Below, one piece after another: positions 43,720 through 51,872 of a stretch of DNA of 62,226 bases. Every line of letters begins with the position of its first letter. Within the stretch, counting starts at the first letter, position 1. Under the pieces are notes generated by a model. The model was not told the origin of the DNA. It saw nothing but the letters and a program-made list of their open reading frames with translations, and did no database searches. The stretch comes from Pontibacter pamirensis (GTDB taxonomy: Bacteria; Bacteroidota; Bacteroidia; Cytophagales; Hymenobacteraceae): positions 1 through 62,226 of the forward strand of contig NZ_SSNI01000034.1 in NCBI RefSeq assembly GCF_010015475.1. The letters are read 5' to 3'. The position numbers and the translations under genes are program-made.

Positions 43720-44604
43720 TCAGGCCATCAGCTCTTTGAAAGCAGGATAGTAGTTTCGGCTCATTCTCACCACTTCGCCGTTTTTCAAAGTTACATCATA
43801 GTCGCCGTTAGACCTGGATCTGATGTGCTCTACCTGTGCTGTATTGACGATGGTGGAACGGTGTATCCTTACAAATCTATGGGCTCCGAGTTTTGTCAGC
43901 ATGTCTTTGAGAGTGGCTGCGTGTAAGTACTGCCCACTGCAAGTATGGATTTTAACGTATGGCCTGTCTGCCTGAATGCAGATAACATCTTTTGCTGGGA
44001 TGGGAATGAGCTTATTTTGCACCGATACAGGAATGAAATCAGCAAACGTGTCAGAGGGTTGCTCATGCAGTTTGGGAGATGCTATGGAGGCAGTGTTCAT
44101 CTCTACGGCTTTTCTATCCTTATAAAGGAAAATAAAGGCGGCTCCGGAGGCATAGAAGAACAAGGTGATATATATATGTTCTGAGGCAAAGTAAGTAAGT
44201 GGGGTGGAAAAGGTGAAGGGACGGTAGAAGAACAGGCTCGAAACCACTACAATTAGAAAAGCTACCAGTAGGATATGCACCGCACTCAACAAAGCTACTC
44301 CTGCCATACCAACCAACCACTGCAGCCTGCTGTGGATTCTTTCTTTGATTTGAGCGGAACGATAGAACAAGAAGCTCAGGATCGGAATAAACAGAACCCA
44401 ATAGATTTTAAAGACCAGCGAATCGGCCAGGTATCCCTTATAGCCATGTAGGTGCGCATGCAGGAAATCCTGACCTGTTTGAAGCGCAGCAATGGTAAAA
44501 AAGAATACCGTGAGATACAGAACAGGTTTTTTATTAAATGCCCGTTCCTGTCCCAGGGGCTTGAGGTGGGAGAAATGAGCCGATATATCTTTCTGAAAGT
44601 TCAT
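43720..44604 (-). CDS. membrane-bound LytTR-family transcription regulator
   Basis: 294 aa from the ATG at 44604 (MNFQKDISAHFSHL); the open frame continues to 44790 without features. There are four membrane helices (about 28-45, 66-88, 100-125, 145-165). The C-terminal LytTR DNA-binding domain covers about residues 195-290: FIPVSVQNKLIPIPAKDVICIQADRPYVKIH at its start (split here: IPAKDVICIQADRPYVKIH) and HRFVRIHRSTIVN near 255. Such membrane LytTR proteins lack a receiver domain and regulate in response to membrane or ligand signals, or with a partner. No sensor or target operon is adjacent. Confidence 0.87.
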   Translation of the reverse strand: MNFQKDISAHFSHLKPLGQERAFNKKPVLYLTVFFFTIAALQTGQDFLHAHLHGYKGYLADSLVFKIYWVLFIPILSFLFYRSAQIKERIHSRLQWLVGMAGVALLSAVHILLVAFLIVVVSSLFFYRPFTFSTPLTYFASEHIYITLFFYASGAAFIFLYKDRKAVEMNTASIASPKLHEQPSDTFADFIPVSVQNKLIPIPAKDVICIQADRPYVKIHTCSGQYLHAATLKDMLTKLGAHRFVRIHRSTIVNTAQVEHIRSRSNGDYDVTLKNGEVVRMSRNYYPAFKELMA

Positions 44605-45109
44605 ACTTCTCACTACTTCAATCAACACTTGAAGTGCTTGTTTTGCTACTGGATAGTACTCACCTTTAACTGTTTGCCTCCTTAAGCTAAGAAAAAAATA
44701 TTTCTTGTTGAAGGTATTCTTCTTTTTTATCCTCTTGATAAGACACAGCAGTAGGAAGCAAGAGTTTCTTGAGCAAAAAAAAAGAACCACTGCGTTTCTT
44801 TACCTCGGGCAGTAGCCAGGTGACCCTCTTCTATAGACTCTCCTGCTAAATACAACAGCCGATATTGGCCATTGGAAAGCCCATCTGTCGAGGGGCAACT
44901 TTGCTATGGGAATGGCGTATACATATGTAGAAGTTAGCTCCAGAGTTAATTGGAATGACTTTTAGGAAAAGGACACTATCGGTGTCCTTTTCTGTTTTAT
45001 AGCCCCTTCGCTATAATCTTATCCTGCTCTTCTCGTCCCATCATACTGCACCTGATCTATCTTATAAGCCCAATTATCTTAGATAAAATGCAATGGGCTC
45101 GTATATGGC
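44605..45109. other. intergenic with a hairpin
   Basis: Contains GAAAAGGACAC (44966-44976) paired with GTGTCCTTTTC (44982-44992), followed by TGTTTTAT: terminator-like, but no intact gene ends nearby. Otherwise nothing. Confidence 0.5.
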
Positions 45110-45517
45110 TCAAGGCCTGTTCTTCCGCTGTCGAGCAGCCGGCTCAATGATGATTCTGCGGTAGCCCGTTAAAGGATACGTTCCGTTGTCTGTTACTTCG
45201 CAGATGACATGGAAGCTTTTTCCTGCAGCGTCGGACGGTATTTGAACGGTGATGCGGCTCGAGCTTGTAGCGGACAGCGTGATTTCCTGCTCATAACTTC
45301 CCGCCTCAGGCAGAACCCACCATTTGTATGCGAGCCTGTCCCCGTCTGGATCATAGGATGCCGATGCATCCAACGTAACGGAGGTCCCTAATATATGGCT
45401 GAGTTTAACAGGGGCAATGCCTTTCTCTTTTTTGATGGTGACAACTGGATTCCGGTTGGCGACACCTTCTTTTGCCCAGTCCATGCAGGCAGCAATGTTG
45501 TTGAAGGTCGCAGTGAA
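45110..45517 (-). pseudogene. C-terminal fragment of a second DUF1593-type protein
   Basis: Read on the minus strand, the frame gives FNNIAACMDWAKEGVANRNP, SYDPDGDRLAYKWWVLPEAG and HVICEVTDNGTYPLTGYRRI. It aligns with the end of the complete DUF1593 protein at 37026 (FAARMDWCVKPFDGANHAP; SDIDGGEVYYRWWHY; ILEVTDDGEPKLTRYRRF), so it is a paralog that lost its catalytic domain. The junction at about 45517-45533 is where an IS3 transposase fragment begins on the other strand. Confidence 0.75.
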
Positions 45518-45532
45518 GTTGCTACATTTGAC

Positions 45533-45776
45533 TGGAGGCTTTTGATAGGCAGACTGGACCTGGCTGACAGAAAAGTGGTGGGCTGGGCATTGAGCCAGAC
45601 CATGGATGCGGAAGCGACCACGGTTGCTGTATGGCAGATGGCGGTGAGAAACAGGCCGCTGTTCCACTCGCTTTTGTTTCACTCTGTTCGGGGAGTGCCC
45701 TACGCCTGCAGTGCCTTCCGAGAGTAGCTGGAGGGAATGCCGGTGCTGCAGAGCAGTAAAGTGAACTGCTCTTGAT
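45533..45776 (+). pseudogene. IS3-family transposase (OrfB) fragment
   Basis: Reads LDLADRKVVGWALSQTM, then a helix and HSLLFHSVRGVPYACSAFRE, a stop, LEGMPVLQSSKVNCS. This is the middle of the rve integrase core of IS3 OrfB (D-x-x-x-RKVVGWAxS; LxFHSDRGxQYA; the catalytic Asp of HSDRG is Val here). The first and last parts are missing. It is a dead remnant that replaced the 5' part of the DUF1593 paralog. Confidence 0.75.
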
Positions 45777-45960
45777 AATGCCTTGGCAGAGTAAAATTGA
45801 ATGCTTAACTGGAAATTTGTCCTGATACAAAGCACATACCTTGTGCGAACAGGCCTCTGAGCAAGCGCTTACTGGCTGCATCAGGTCCCCTGACCCCTGG
45901 ATAACAAACGATAAGCGAACCAATGTTGAGGTAAGTTTTGATATAGTATTACATAACGTG

Positions 45961-45995
45961 TATGATATTCAGAAAAAATGTTTCTGAATATCATA
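45961..45995. repeat. perfect 15-bp hairpin
   Basis: TATGATATTCAGAAA (45961-45975) and its exact reverse complement (45981-45995) with a 5-nt loop. AT-rich flanks; T-rich sequence follows. It may be a terminator, though no intact gene ends here. The surrounding region 45777-46502 has no other feature. Confidence 0.6.
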
Positions 45996-46502
45996 TATTT
46001 TCTTCTTTTCCCTTCCTGAATTATGCGTATTGCCTGTATCTCATTTATAAAAAACATAGATGAGATGGAGAGGATTTGTTTCCATGTCGATAAAACGGTG
46101 GTTGCAGGCAAGTGTCTCCTCCTGATATAGGATGATAATTTTTTGATGCTTCACCCTTACTTAAGTTTACACCTCTTACCTCGTCCTGCCTTTCATATAC
46201 CGCAACCTCACTTCATCTTAATTATTGTTTACATTTTAGTAGGTTTCGTCTCAAACTATATCAGACAAGATATATCTGTGCAGCCTGTACCTTGGTTTCA
46301 GCTGGTGGACCTTCCTTGTGCTGCCGCCTTCATCGGACGTGAGGATGCTGGTATAGCAAGGAATTAAACGCAAACACTCGAGCATGGATGTTTTTAACCG
46401 ACAAGGAGCAAAAACTGTTATCACTATCAATAAATTAAAGTTAGCAATTCCGTTTGCTTCTGTAAGTTACACGTTAAGAGTAATATACTTATGAATAACT
46501 AA

Positions 46503-46880
46503 ATGTCAGGAAAAAACAAAAAGCAATTCGGTGTGTGGCTAGATTCGAACCATGCCATTATAGTAGGCAGAGAATTAGTGGACAACGGGGATTTTGTTAT
46601 TTTGGCCGAGGCTAATAATGATGGCCCGGGAAGCAACTCGAACGAAAACGCTAGCAACAATGCCGAACAAACGTTGCAGCAGAAATTTTTTAAGGAAATA
46701 ACCACGCACCTGCAGAATGCTGAAGAAGTACACGTAACCGGTACGGGTATTTCGCAGGAACAATTTATAAATTTTTTGTCCCAAACTGCCCAGTTTAAAA
46801 ACACAGTCACAAACGAAAGCACTTCGAACAAAATGGACGACGAAAAACTAGTGGAGTATATTGCCCAAAAATTTAATTAA
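46503..46880 (+). CDS. uncharacterised 125-aa protein, possibly eRF1-domain-like
   Basis: Soluble protein, 125 aa. Its opening KKQFGVWLDSNHAIIVGREL is a beta-hairpin with a WLDSxxAxIV pattern that recalls the first strand pair of bacterial eRF1-related (baeRF/host-attachment) proteins; the end has HLQNAEEVHVTGTG, FLSQTAQFKNTVTNE and KLVEYIAQKFN. I recognise it as a small conserved Bacteroidetes family but know of no proven function; the eRF1-like relation is a guess. It has its own terminator (46899-46933) and stands before another unknown gene in the same direction. Confidence 0.75.
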   Translation: MSGKNKKQFGVWLDSNHAIIVGRELVDNGDFVILAEANNDGPGSNSNENASNNAEQTLQQKFFKEITTHLQNAEEVHVTGTGISQEQFINFLSQTAQFKNTVTNESTSNKMDDEKLVEYIAQKFN

Positions 46881-46898
46881 GCACCTAAATTTTTAAGA

Positions 46899-46936
46899 AG
46901 AAAGCTGCTTCAAAATAGTTGAAGTAGCTTTCTTTA
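46899..46936 (+). terminator. rho-independent terminator
   Basis: AGAAAGCTGCTTCAA (46899-46913) pairs with TTGAAGTAGCTTTCT (46919-46933), one G-U pair, followed by TTATT. Confidence 0.85.
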
Positions 46937-47107
46937 TTATACCAAGTTAGATAAAATGCCTGGGTGTTTTCATAAATTTCTGTTCATTAACAGAATTGAC
47001 CAGCCTGGTATCGAAGCTATTCACTTTTGTTATCAATGCTAATATCATCGGCCCAGACCGTTCCGCAGAACAGTGCGTGAAACCTGCCTTTTAAATAATC
47101 TACAATC

Positions 47108-47788
47108 ATGAAATATACTATAACAATTAACAGCGCAAATACCATAGAATCCGTTTCGGAATATTGGTCAGACGAGGATTATGTAAATTTACTTTTAAAG
47201 TTTAATTACCCGGATGCCGAAAAAGCGCCCAAAGATACCCTGGAAGAATTACTTTTAATGGCTATTACCGATTATGAACCCAATGAAGCAGCCGCAATTA
47301 TTCTGGAGTATAAACTCGCCGACAAAATCAATGAGGGACAAATAAGTCAAATCTCCAACGATATGTTACTGGATAAAATTTCGGAAGAGTACCCCGATAT
47401 AAGTTTGCATGCCCCGTTGTTCCATATCAATCAGCTTTTGTATAAAGCCTTCAATGGTAAATTTCCTAATGCCAAAGCCACGCAAATAAGTCTTTCTATC
47501 AAGCCCTTAGACCAAGCGGAAGAACACGATTTTACAAAAGAAAACATACTGCATTTACTGGATAAAGGATTAGCTGACAGCAACCTGATCAAGCGGCTTT
47601 TTAGCGAGCAAATGGCCGGTAGCAAACCTTTTCCGGAAGCAGAAAACATTTTATGGGAGCTAGAGGCTATTAACAAGAGAGAATATAAAATTTTAACTTC
47701 CGACTATTGGTTGAGTAAGGATGATCTTGTAGCAGGTGAATTTGAAGGGGTACTTGAACAAGCTGCCGATTCAGAAGAAATAAATTAA
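47108..47788 (+). CDS. uncharacterised acidic protein (226 aa)
   Basis: Soluble, acidic protein without signal peptide or membrane segments. Mostly helical: for example PKDTLEELLLMAITDYEPNEAAAIILEY near the N terminus and ENILHLLDKGLADSNLIKRLF in the middle; a central HAPLFHINQLLYKAFNGKFPNAKATQISLSIK stretch may form strands (here described by parts). No catalytic pattern. I do not recognise a named family. It follows the 125-aa unknown gene with 227 bp between, separated by a terminator, so the two are neighbours but not one transcript. The pair may be a stress-associated couple, which is speculation. Confidence 0.75.
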   Translation: MKYTITINSANTIESVSEYWSDEDYVNLLLKFNYPDAEKAPKDTLEELLLMAITDYEPNEAAAIILEYKLADKINEGQISQISNDMLLDKISEEYPDISLHAPLFHINQLLYKAFNGKFPNAKATQISLSIKPLDQAEEHDFTKENILHLLDKGLADSNLIKRLFSEQMAGSKPFPEAENILWELEAINKREYKILTSDYWLSKDDLVAGEFEGVLEQAADSEEIN

Positions 47789-47859
47789 TAGGACAAATCA
47801 TCTGTCCCAGCGATGGCCACAAGGGAATAACAATCATCAGTTGTGATGTGCAGATTTCA

Positions 47860-47958
47860 TCACCATTGAAGACCCAACTCCACCTTTCCCAAAAGGGGAA
47901 CTCGGCTTGATAAAAAGATTCCCCTCCCCGGAGGAGTTAGGGGTGGGTTCATTTCAGC
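47860..47958 (-). repeat. dispersed GC-box repeat, copy 1
   Basis: In reverse complement this reads CTGAAATGAACCCACCCCTA, then AGGGGAATCTTT and finally GGGTCTTCAATGGTGATG. Copy 2 is at 48347-48635 in opposite orientation. Confidence 0.7.
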
Positions 47959-48019
47959 TGCAAAAACATTGATCGCGACTTGATTTACTTTTATAAGGCT
48001 GCCTAATGAAGGTCTGCAG

Positions 48020-48202
48020 TCAACCCTGGGAGTAAGCATAAATGGAAGCAGCAAATCCTATCACTAGTATGGCTAAACCTAAGGCTACTTGTATAAACCC
48101 CCTTAACACTTTACTCCACCCCAACCTTTTCATTGGTCTTTCCAGGCGAATTGGAACAAGCAAGCACAACATGTACAGGATCAAAAAATAAGCTACTCCC
48201 AT
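48020..48202 (-). CDS. putative 60-aa small membrane protein
   Basis: ATG at 48202, stop at 48020. Two hydrophobic helices (MGVAYFLILYMLCLLVPI, about 1-18, and VALGLAILVIGFAASIYAY, about 39-57) are separated by a basic loop RLERPMKRLGWSKVLRGF, a well-formed hairpin topology with the loop in the cytoplasm. It is too short for a family call. It sits between two inverted copies of a dispersed repeat (47860-47958 and 48347-48635). Two direct repeats GTCAATCAACG (48231-48241, 48249-48259) lie just upstream and may be an operator. It may be a small regulator or holin/toxin-like peptide, or a chance ORF. Confidence 0.5.
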   Translation of the reverse strand: MGVAYFLILYMLCLLVPIRLERPMKRLGWSKVLRGFIQVALGLAILVIGFAASIYAYSQG

Positions 48203-48230
48203 GCTATATCAATTTATCATGTAACTTTTA

Positions 48231-48259
48231 GTCAATCAACGACTTTAAGTCAATCAACG
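48231..48259. promoter_or_regulatory. two direct repeats GTCAATCAACG
   Basis: 11-bp exact direct repeat with 18-bp period, 29 bp upstream of the start codon of the 60-aa membrane protein. The spacing suits side-by-side regulator binding. Confidence 0.35.
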
Positions 48260-48346
48260 TGAGAAGTATGACGTTATTTGAGATCTGAGAGCCAAATACA
48301 GCAGTTTAACAATTAAATAATTTAGGTTGCGATTTATTGTCCGCGT

Positions 48347-48635
48347 CTGAAATGAACCCACCCCTAGCCCCTCCGAGGAGGGGAATCTTTCTTCCACGTC
48401 GAAATTCCCCTCTTGGGAGGGGCAAGGGGTAATACTGTCAACTTAAGCATTATTTTGTCATTTCGAACGCTGTGAGAAATCTGGGTTATTTCATGGCCCT
48501 GCTACATTTCAGATTTCTCACTGCTTCGCTGACTCTTTTCGGCTCGCGCCTCAAGAATTTTCGAAATGACAGTATAGCTACTGTTTCCCCTTAAGTTAGC
48601 GACATTGGGGGCAGGGCTGGGTCTTCAACGGTAGT
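48347..48635 (+). repeat. dispersed GC-box repeat, copy 2, interrupted by another repeat
   Basis: 48347-48422 and 48607-48635 match copy 1 (start CTGAAATGAACCCACCCCTA, end CTGGGTCTTCAACGGTAGTG). Between them an insert of about 185 bp (48423-48606) bears terminal AAGGGG/CCCCTT and ATACTGTCA/TGACAGTAT inverted repeats (48432-48440, 48567-48575). Confidence 0.65.
48457..48571. repeat. REP-like palindrome nested inside copy 2
   Basis: TGTCATTTCGAA (48457-48468) faces TTCGAAATGACA (48560-48571) and GTGAGAAATCTG faces CAGATTTCTCAC (48509-48520). The arm resembles that of the 9044-9128 hairpin (TTGTCAT-TTCGA--CG----GAGAAATCTG pattern), so both belong to one family. Confidence 0.65.
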
Positions 48636-49259
48636 GAAACAGTGAAATGTTCATATCGCAACTTGAGGTAAACAGTATAATAAATCTATCCTCTTCAAGG
48701 CTCCGAACCAGTTAGCCAGTTACCAGCACAAACTGATTTTGATACTGTCTTCAAATAATAGCCTGTTGCCTCTGGACCACCATGTTAATGAATGTAAAAA
48801 GGGTGCTTTTTGGTGCCCTCCTTGCTTTGTTCTTCAACGTCTTTGAAAAAAACGCCATTGAAGTGGGGTTCTGGTGATAAATGGGAGAATTCTTGAAGGC
48901 AGCTATCGTTGTGGATTGCAGGGGAGCCGTTTTGTTAACATTGTATATCCCTCCGGGCGTCGGGTAACGTTTCGCTGTCTCCTTATCATAGTCCCTACCA
49001 CACCTCTCAAAAGATTGAATAGCCTTCACCATATGACCGGGCAGTACAACAGGGAAGAAGAGTATCCTCACAAAGTCCTGATGCCTGCCTAAGGAGAAAC
49101 ATAACCGCACCTTCTCTTGAAGTATACCCATTCTTAGGGTTTAAGGATTGAAAGAGAAGCATTTGTTGTAAAGTCAGCCACTCCTGTTTCATTTGCAGGC
49201 TAATGCGGGGACAGGTCGAGACATGCCCGTACGGAGAAGCATGGAAATGTTCAGTCTAC
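48636..49259. other. intergenic, nothing supported
   Basis: A 126-codon ORF on the minus strand at 48751-49131 has no domain, atypical composition and no conserved words. I treat it as noncoding. Confidence 0.4.
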
Positions 49260-50162
49260 TTACTTCCCCATTAGCAACAGCACCTTCCAGGCCTGTGTGA
49301 CCTGGTTGTCTTCCAGCAGCTTCTTGCCGAGCAGTTCCAACTCTTTTCGTTGAGTCGCAGGGTCGTGCTGGTACTTCGTCAGGATATACGACACCAGCGG
49401 GTCAGACTTGAAAGCTGCGACTTCTTCGTCTGTGGGCATTTCCGCTGTATTGCCCAAGCGGCCCAAATTATTGCCGTTCAGGATGCTGCTGTTGCGGATA
49501 AAGCCCGGGAGTTGGTCTACGCCCATGCCTTTGTTTCGGCTGGGCTTTGGCAGCTTAAAGATAGCTTCCGGGATGGCATGAAGGTAATCGTCTCCACCCA
49601 TGCGGGCAACAGCGTTTAACTTGATTGAGTCAATTTTTCCGTTCTCATCTAAAATGTTTTCGTGCACGTGCATCAGCAACACCTCGCAAAGCACCAAGTT
49701 ACCGGCACCGCCTTCTGTGCCGAGCTTTATCACATCGGTCACCTTGCACTCAAAAGCAACAGGAGCTTCCTGCACACGCGGTGGCTTTACCCGTAGGGAT
49801 GCAACTGGTGTCAGACCTGCTTTTATAAATTCATTTATTTCCAGTTCATACTCCGTGCTGGCCAGCGACATTTGCTCCACCATATCGTAGTTGCCAATGT
49901 TGATGACGACTTCTTTGGTGGCTAACACATTCTCCAGGGTATGCTTGCTGCTGTTGTCGCGCATCCGGCTCAGCGGCGAGAACACCAGGAGAGGGGGCTT
50001 AGAGCTGAACAAATTAAAAAAGCTGAACGGGCTGAGGTTGACATTGCCCGCTGTATCGGTGGTGCTGGCAAAGGCAATAGGCCGGGGCGCCACGGCCCCC
50101 GACATAAGCGCATAAAGTTCCGACGCCTGCACCTGCTGTGGATCGATGGTTTTAACTGACAT
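49260..50162 (-). CDS. flavin reductase / flavoredoxin-like FMN-binding protein
   Basis: 300 aa, soluble. It belongs to the FMN-binding split-barrel family of the DIM6/NTAB type: GAVAPRPIAFASTTDTAGNVNL at the opening (about 22-43, given in parts), NLSPFSFFNLFSSKPPLLVF forms the FMN-phosphate strand (43-62), and CEVLLMHVHENILDENG closes the barrel (about 158-175). The C-terminal 110 residues are a helical extension, longer than in typical 200-aa members and common in Bacteroidetes. It reduces or carries flavin with NAD(P)H, and may supply FMNH2 to an unknown monooxygenase. No partner gene is adjacent. Confidence 0.87.
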   Translation of the reverse strand: MSVKTIDPQQVQASELYALMSGAVAPRPIAFASTTDTAGNVNLSPFSFFNLFSSKPPLLVFSPLSRMRDNSSKHTLENVLATKEVVINIGNYDMVEQMSLASTEYELEINEFIKAGLTPVASLRVKPPRVQEAPVAFECKVTDVIKLGTEGGAGNLVLCEVLLMHVHENILDENGKIDSIKLNAVARMGGDDYLHAIPEAIFKLPKPSRNKGMGVDQLPGFIRNSSILNGNNLGRLGNTAEMPTDEEVAAFKSDPLVSYILTKYQHDPATQRKELELLGKKLLEDNQVTQAWKVLLLMGK

Positions 50163-51074
50163 ACCCCCAATGTACGCAAATTCAGAAATAAAAGTAAAAT
50201 GCGTTTGTGTTCTATTTGTACTTTATGATGATATATTTTGAGGTGGTTTCCAGGGCAGTATGAGCCTATATAGAAGGCATGAATTTAAATTATTTTTATG
50301 CTTGTTTCTGCTACTGAACATGCTATTTATTCCCTTAGTGCCGAAATTGGACACAAAATCTCCATACAAGCTGCCAAAGAATAAACCAGCTGCTCAAAAG
50401 ACCTCGCAGCGTGCGCAGCTCCTGCGAGCGTCTGGTGCCAATTCCTCTTGCTGCGTAGCTACTAAGACGCTCAGAGGTCTGGGAGACGCTGTGAGGTAAA
50501 TGCGAAGAGAAGCTGGTGCTGCATAGCTAGGCACAGACGGAGAAAAAGTAAAAATTCAACAAAAAGTCCCCCTTTGAAGGGGGTAGGGGGATGATTTACA
50601 TCAGCGAACAATTATACAAGATACAATCTGAAGCTGCTTTCAAATAAAAGAAGGCTGACCGCACTTCCAAAGGCCTCTCATCCCCCTCACCCCCTTCAAA
50701 GGGGAACAACATGGCGCTTGCGTAGCATCAGTTACTAAACCAACAAACGGTTTTCTTTTTCCTTTCCGAAAAAAGAATCCAGTGAAGGAAAACGTAGAAA
50801 ATCTCTCCATACTGCGTCACAAGAATCGCACATAGCCCATAAGTACGCTATTTTGCACTTTTAACATAGTTGCACTATTTCTGCATGGTACCTGTGATGG
50901 CTCACTCATTCAGACTATTTTTGTACTCCTCTAAAAATTTTTGTGCAACTATATATGTTTTAAAAAACTATTTCTACACATTTGCAAAAGCATCCTGCTA
51001 CGCGTTCGCTGCTAAAAGGTTGCGTGAAATCTGTGGGGAGTTTGTGTAAGTAAGAATAGTATTTTATATATATA
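50163..51074. other. long leader before the EPS operon
   Basis: No supported gene (a 79-codon ORF at 50260 has no features). The last 200 bp are AT-rich and hold ATAGTTGCAC (50866-50875) facing GTGCAACTAT (50943-50952). This region should contain the EPS promoter and possibly a long 5' untranslated region. Confidence 0.45.
50571..50702. repeat. inverted repeat of the CCCTTTGAAGGGGGT type
   Basis: CCTTTGAAGGGGGTAGGGGGATGA (50571-50594, shown here only by its first and last words) faces TCATCCCCCTCACCCCCTTC (50678-50697) with one extra base. A single arm of the same family (CCTTCAAAGGGGGAC) occurs at 9229. Confidence 0.65.
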
Positions 51075-51860
51075 ATGAAAATTAAGCTTTTTTACCTCTT
51101 GGGCCTGCTGCTGCTGGCTTCATGTTCCCCGCGGAACCTGGCTTATTTTAGCGATGTGCAGGAGCAGACGGACTACGAGGAGAAGATCGTGAACGACACG
51201 GAGCCCAAGATACAGTCCTACGACCTGCTCAGTGTGACAGTCACCAGCCTGAACCCGGAGGCCAGTGCCTTATTCAATACGGGAGAGGTGCACACCGTAA
51301 GCAGCATCACCAATTTTAGCATGACGAGCAGTGCGGGCAGCAGTGTGGCAAAGGAAGGCTATCTCGTGGATAAAGAAGGCAATATAAATTACCCCATCCT
51401 GGGGAAGGTGCACGTAGCTGGACTTACCAAAGCTCAGGTTACACAACAATTTACCGCGCAGCTAGAGGAGCACCTAAAGCAGCCTATCGTAAACGTACGC
51501 TTTCTCAACTATAAGGTAACGGTGGTAGGCGAGGTGAACCGCCCTTCTACCTTCACCATTCCTTCTGAACGCATCAACATCATTGAAGCCTTGGGTATGG
51601 CGGGGGATATGACAGCCTTCGGCAAAAGAGAGAACGTACTGGTGATACGTGAAGAGAACGGGGTGCGCAAAATGACGCGCCTGAACCTGAACAATAAAGA
51701 TGTGTTAAGTTCTCCCTACTTCTATCTGCAGCAAAATGATGTGGTGTATGTAGAACCAGACCGCATGAAAGAAGTACAGGCAAGTGCCAACACCCGCACC
51801 CTGTCCATTATCGCTTCAGTCACTTCAGTGCTGATAGTAATCGCTACAAGATTATTTTAA
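51075..51860 (+). CDS. wza: outer-membrane polysaccharide export lipoprotein (Wza-like)
   Basis: 261 aa. Signal peptide with lipobox LLLLASC (lipid-anchored Cys at about 17). Polysaccharide biosynthesis/export domain: IQSYDLLSVTVTSLNP (about 46-61) and EGYLVDKEGNINYPILGKVHVAG (about 94-116); an SLBB domain follows with VTVVGEVNRPSTFTI (about 149-163) and QQNDVVYVEPDRMK (about 219-232). A hydrophobic end segment (LSIIASVTSVLIVIATRLF) is typical of the Bacteroidetes form. It should form the outer-membrane exit channel for the EPS. The wzc gene follows with 12 bp between, so they are cotranscribed. Confidence 0.93.
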   Translation: MKIKLFYLLGLLLLASCSPRNLAYFSDVQEQTDYEEKIVNDTEPKIQSYDLLSVTVTSLNPEASALFNTGEVHTVSSITNFSMTSSAGSSVAKEGYLVDKEGNINYPILGKVHVAGLTKAQVTQQFTAQLEEHLKQPIVNVRFLNYKVTVVGEVNRPSTFTIPSERINIIEALGMAGDMTAFGKRENVLVIREENGVRKMTRLNLNNKDVLSSPYFYLQQNDVVYVEPDRMKEVQASANTRTLSIIASVTSVLIVIATRLF

Positions 51861-51872
51861 TACCAAGAAGCC

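Noticed and set aside
48751..49131. 126-codon ORF on the minus strand
   Set aside because: Overlaps low-information intergenic DNA; no domain; unlikely to be a gene.
50260..50499. 79-codon ORF with a hydrophobic start in the EPS leader
   Set aside because: Signal-like start, but the rest is low-quality sequence next to palindromic repeats; no family.
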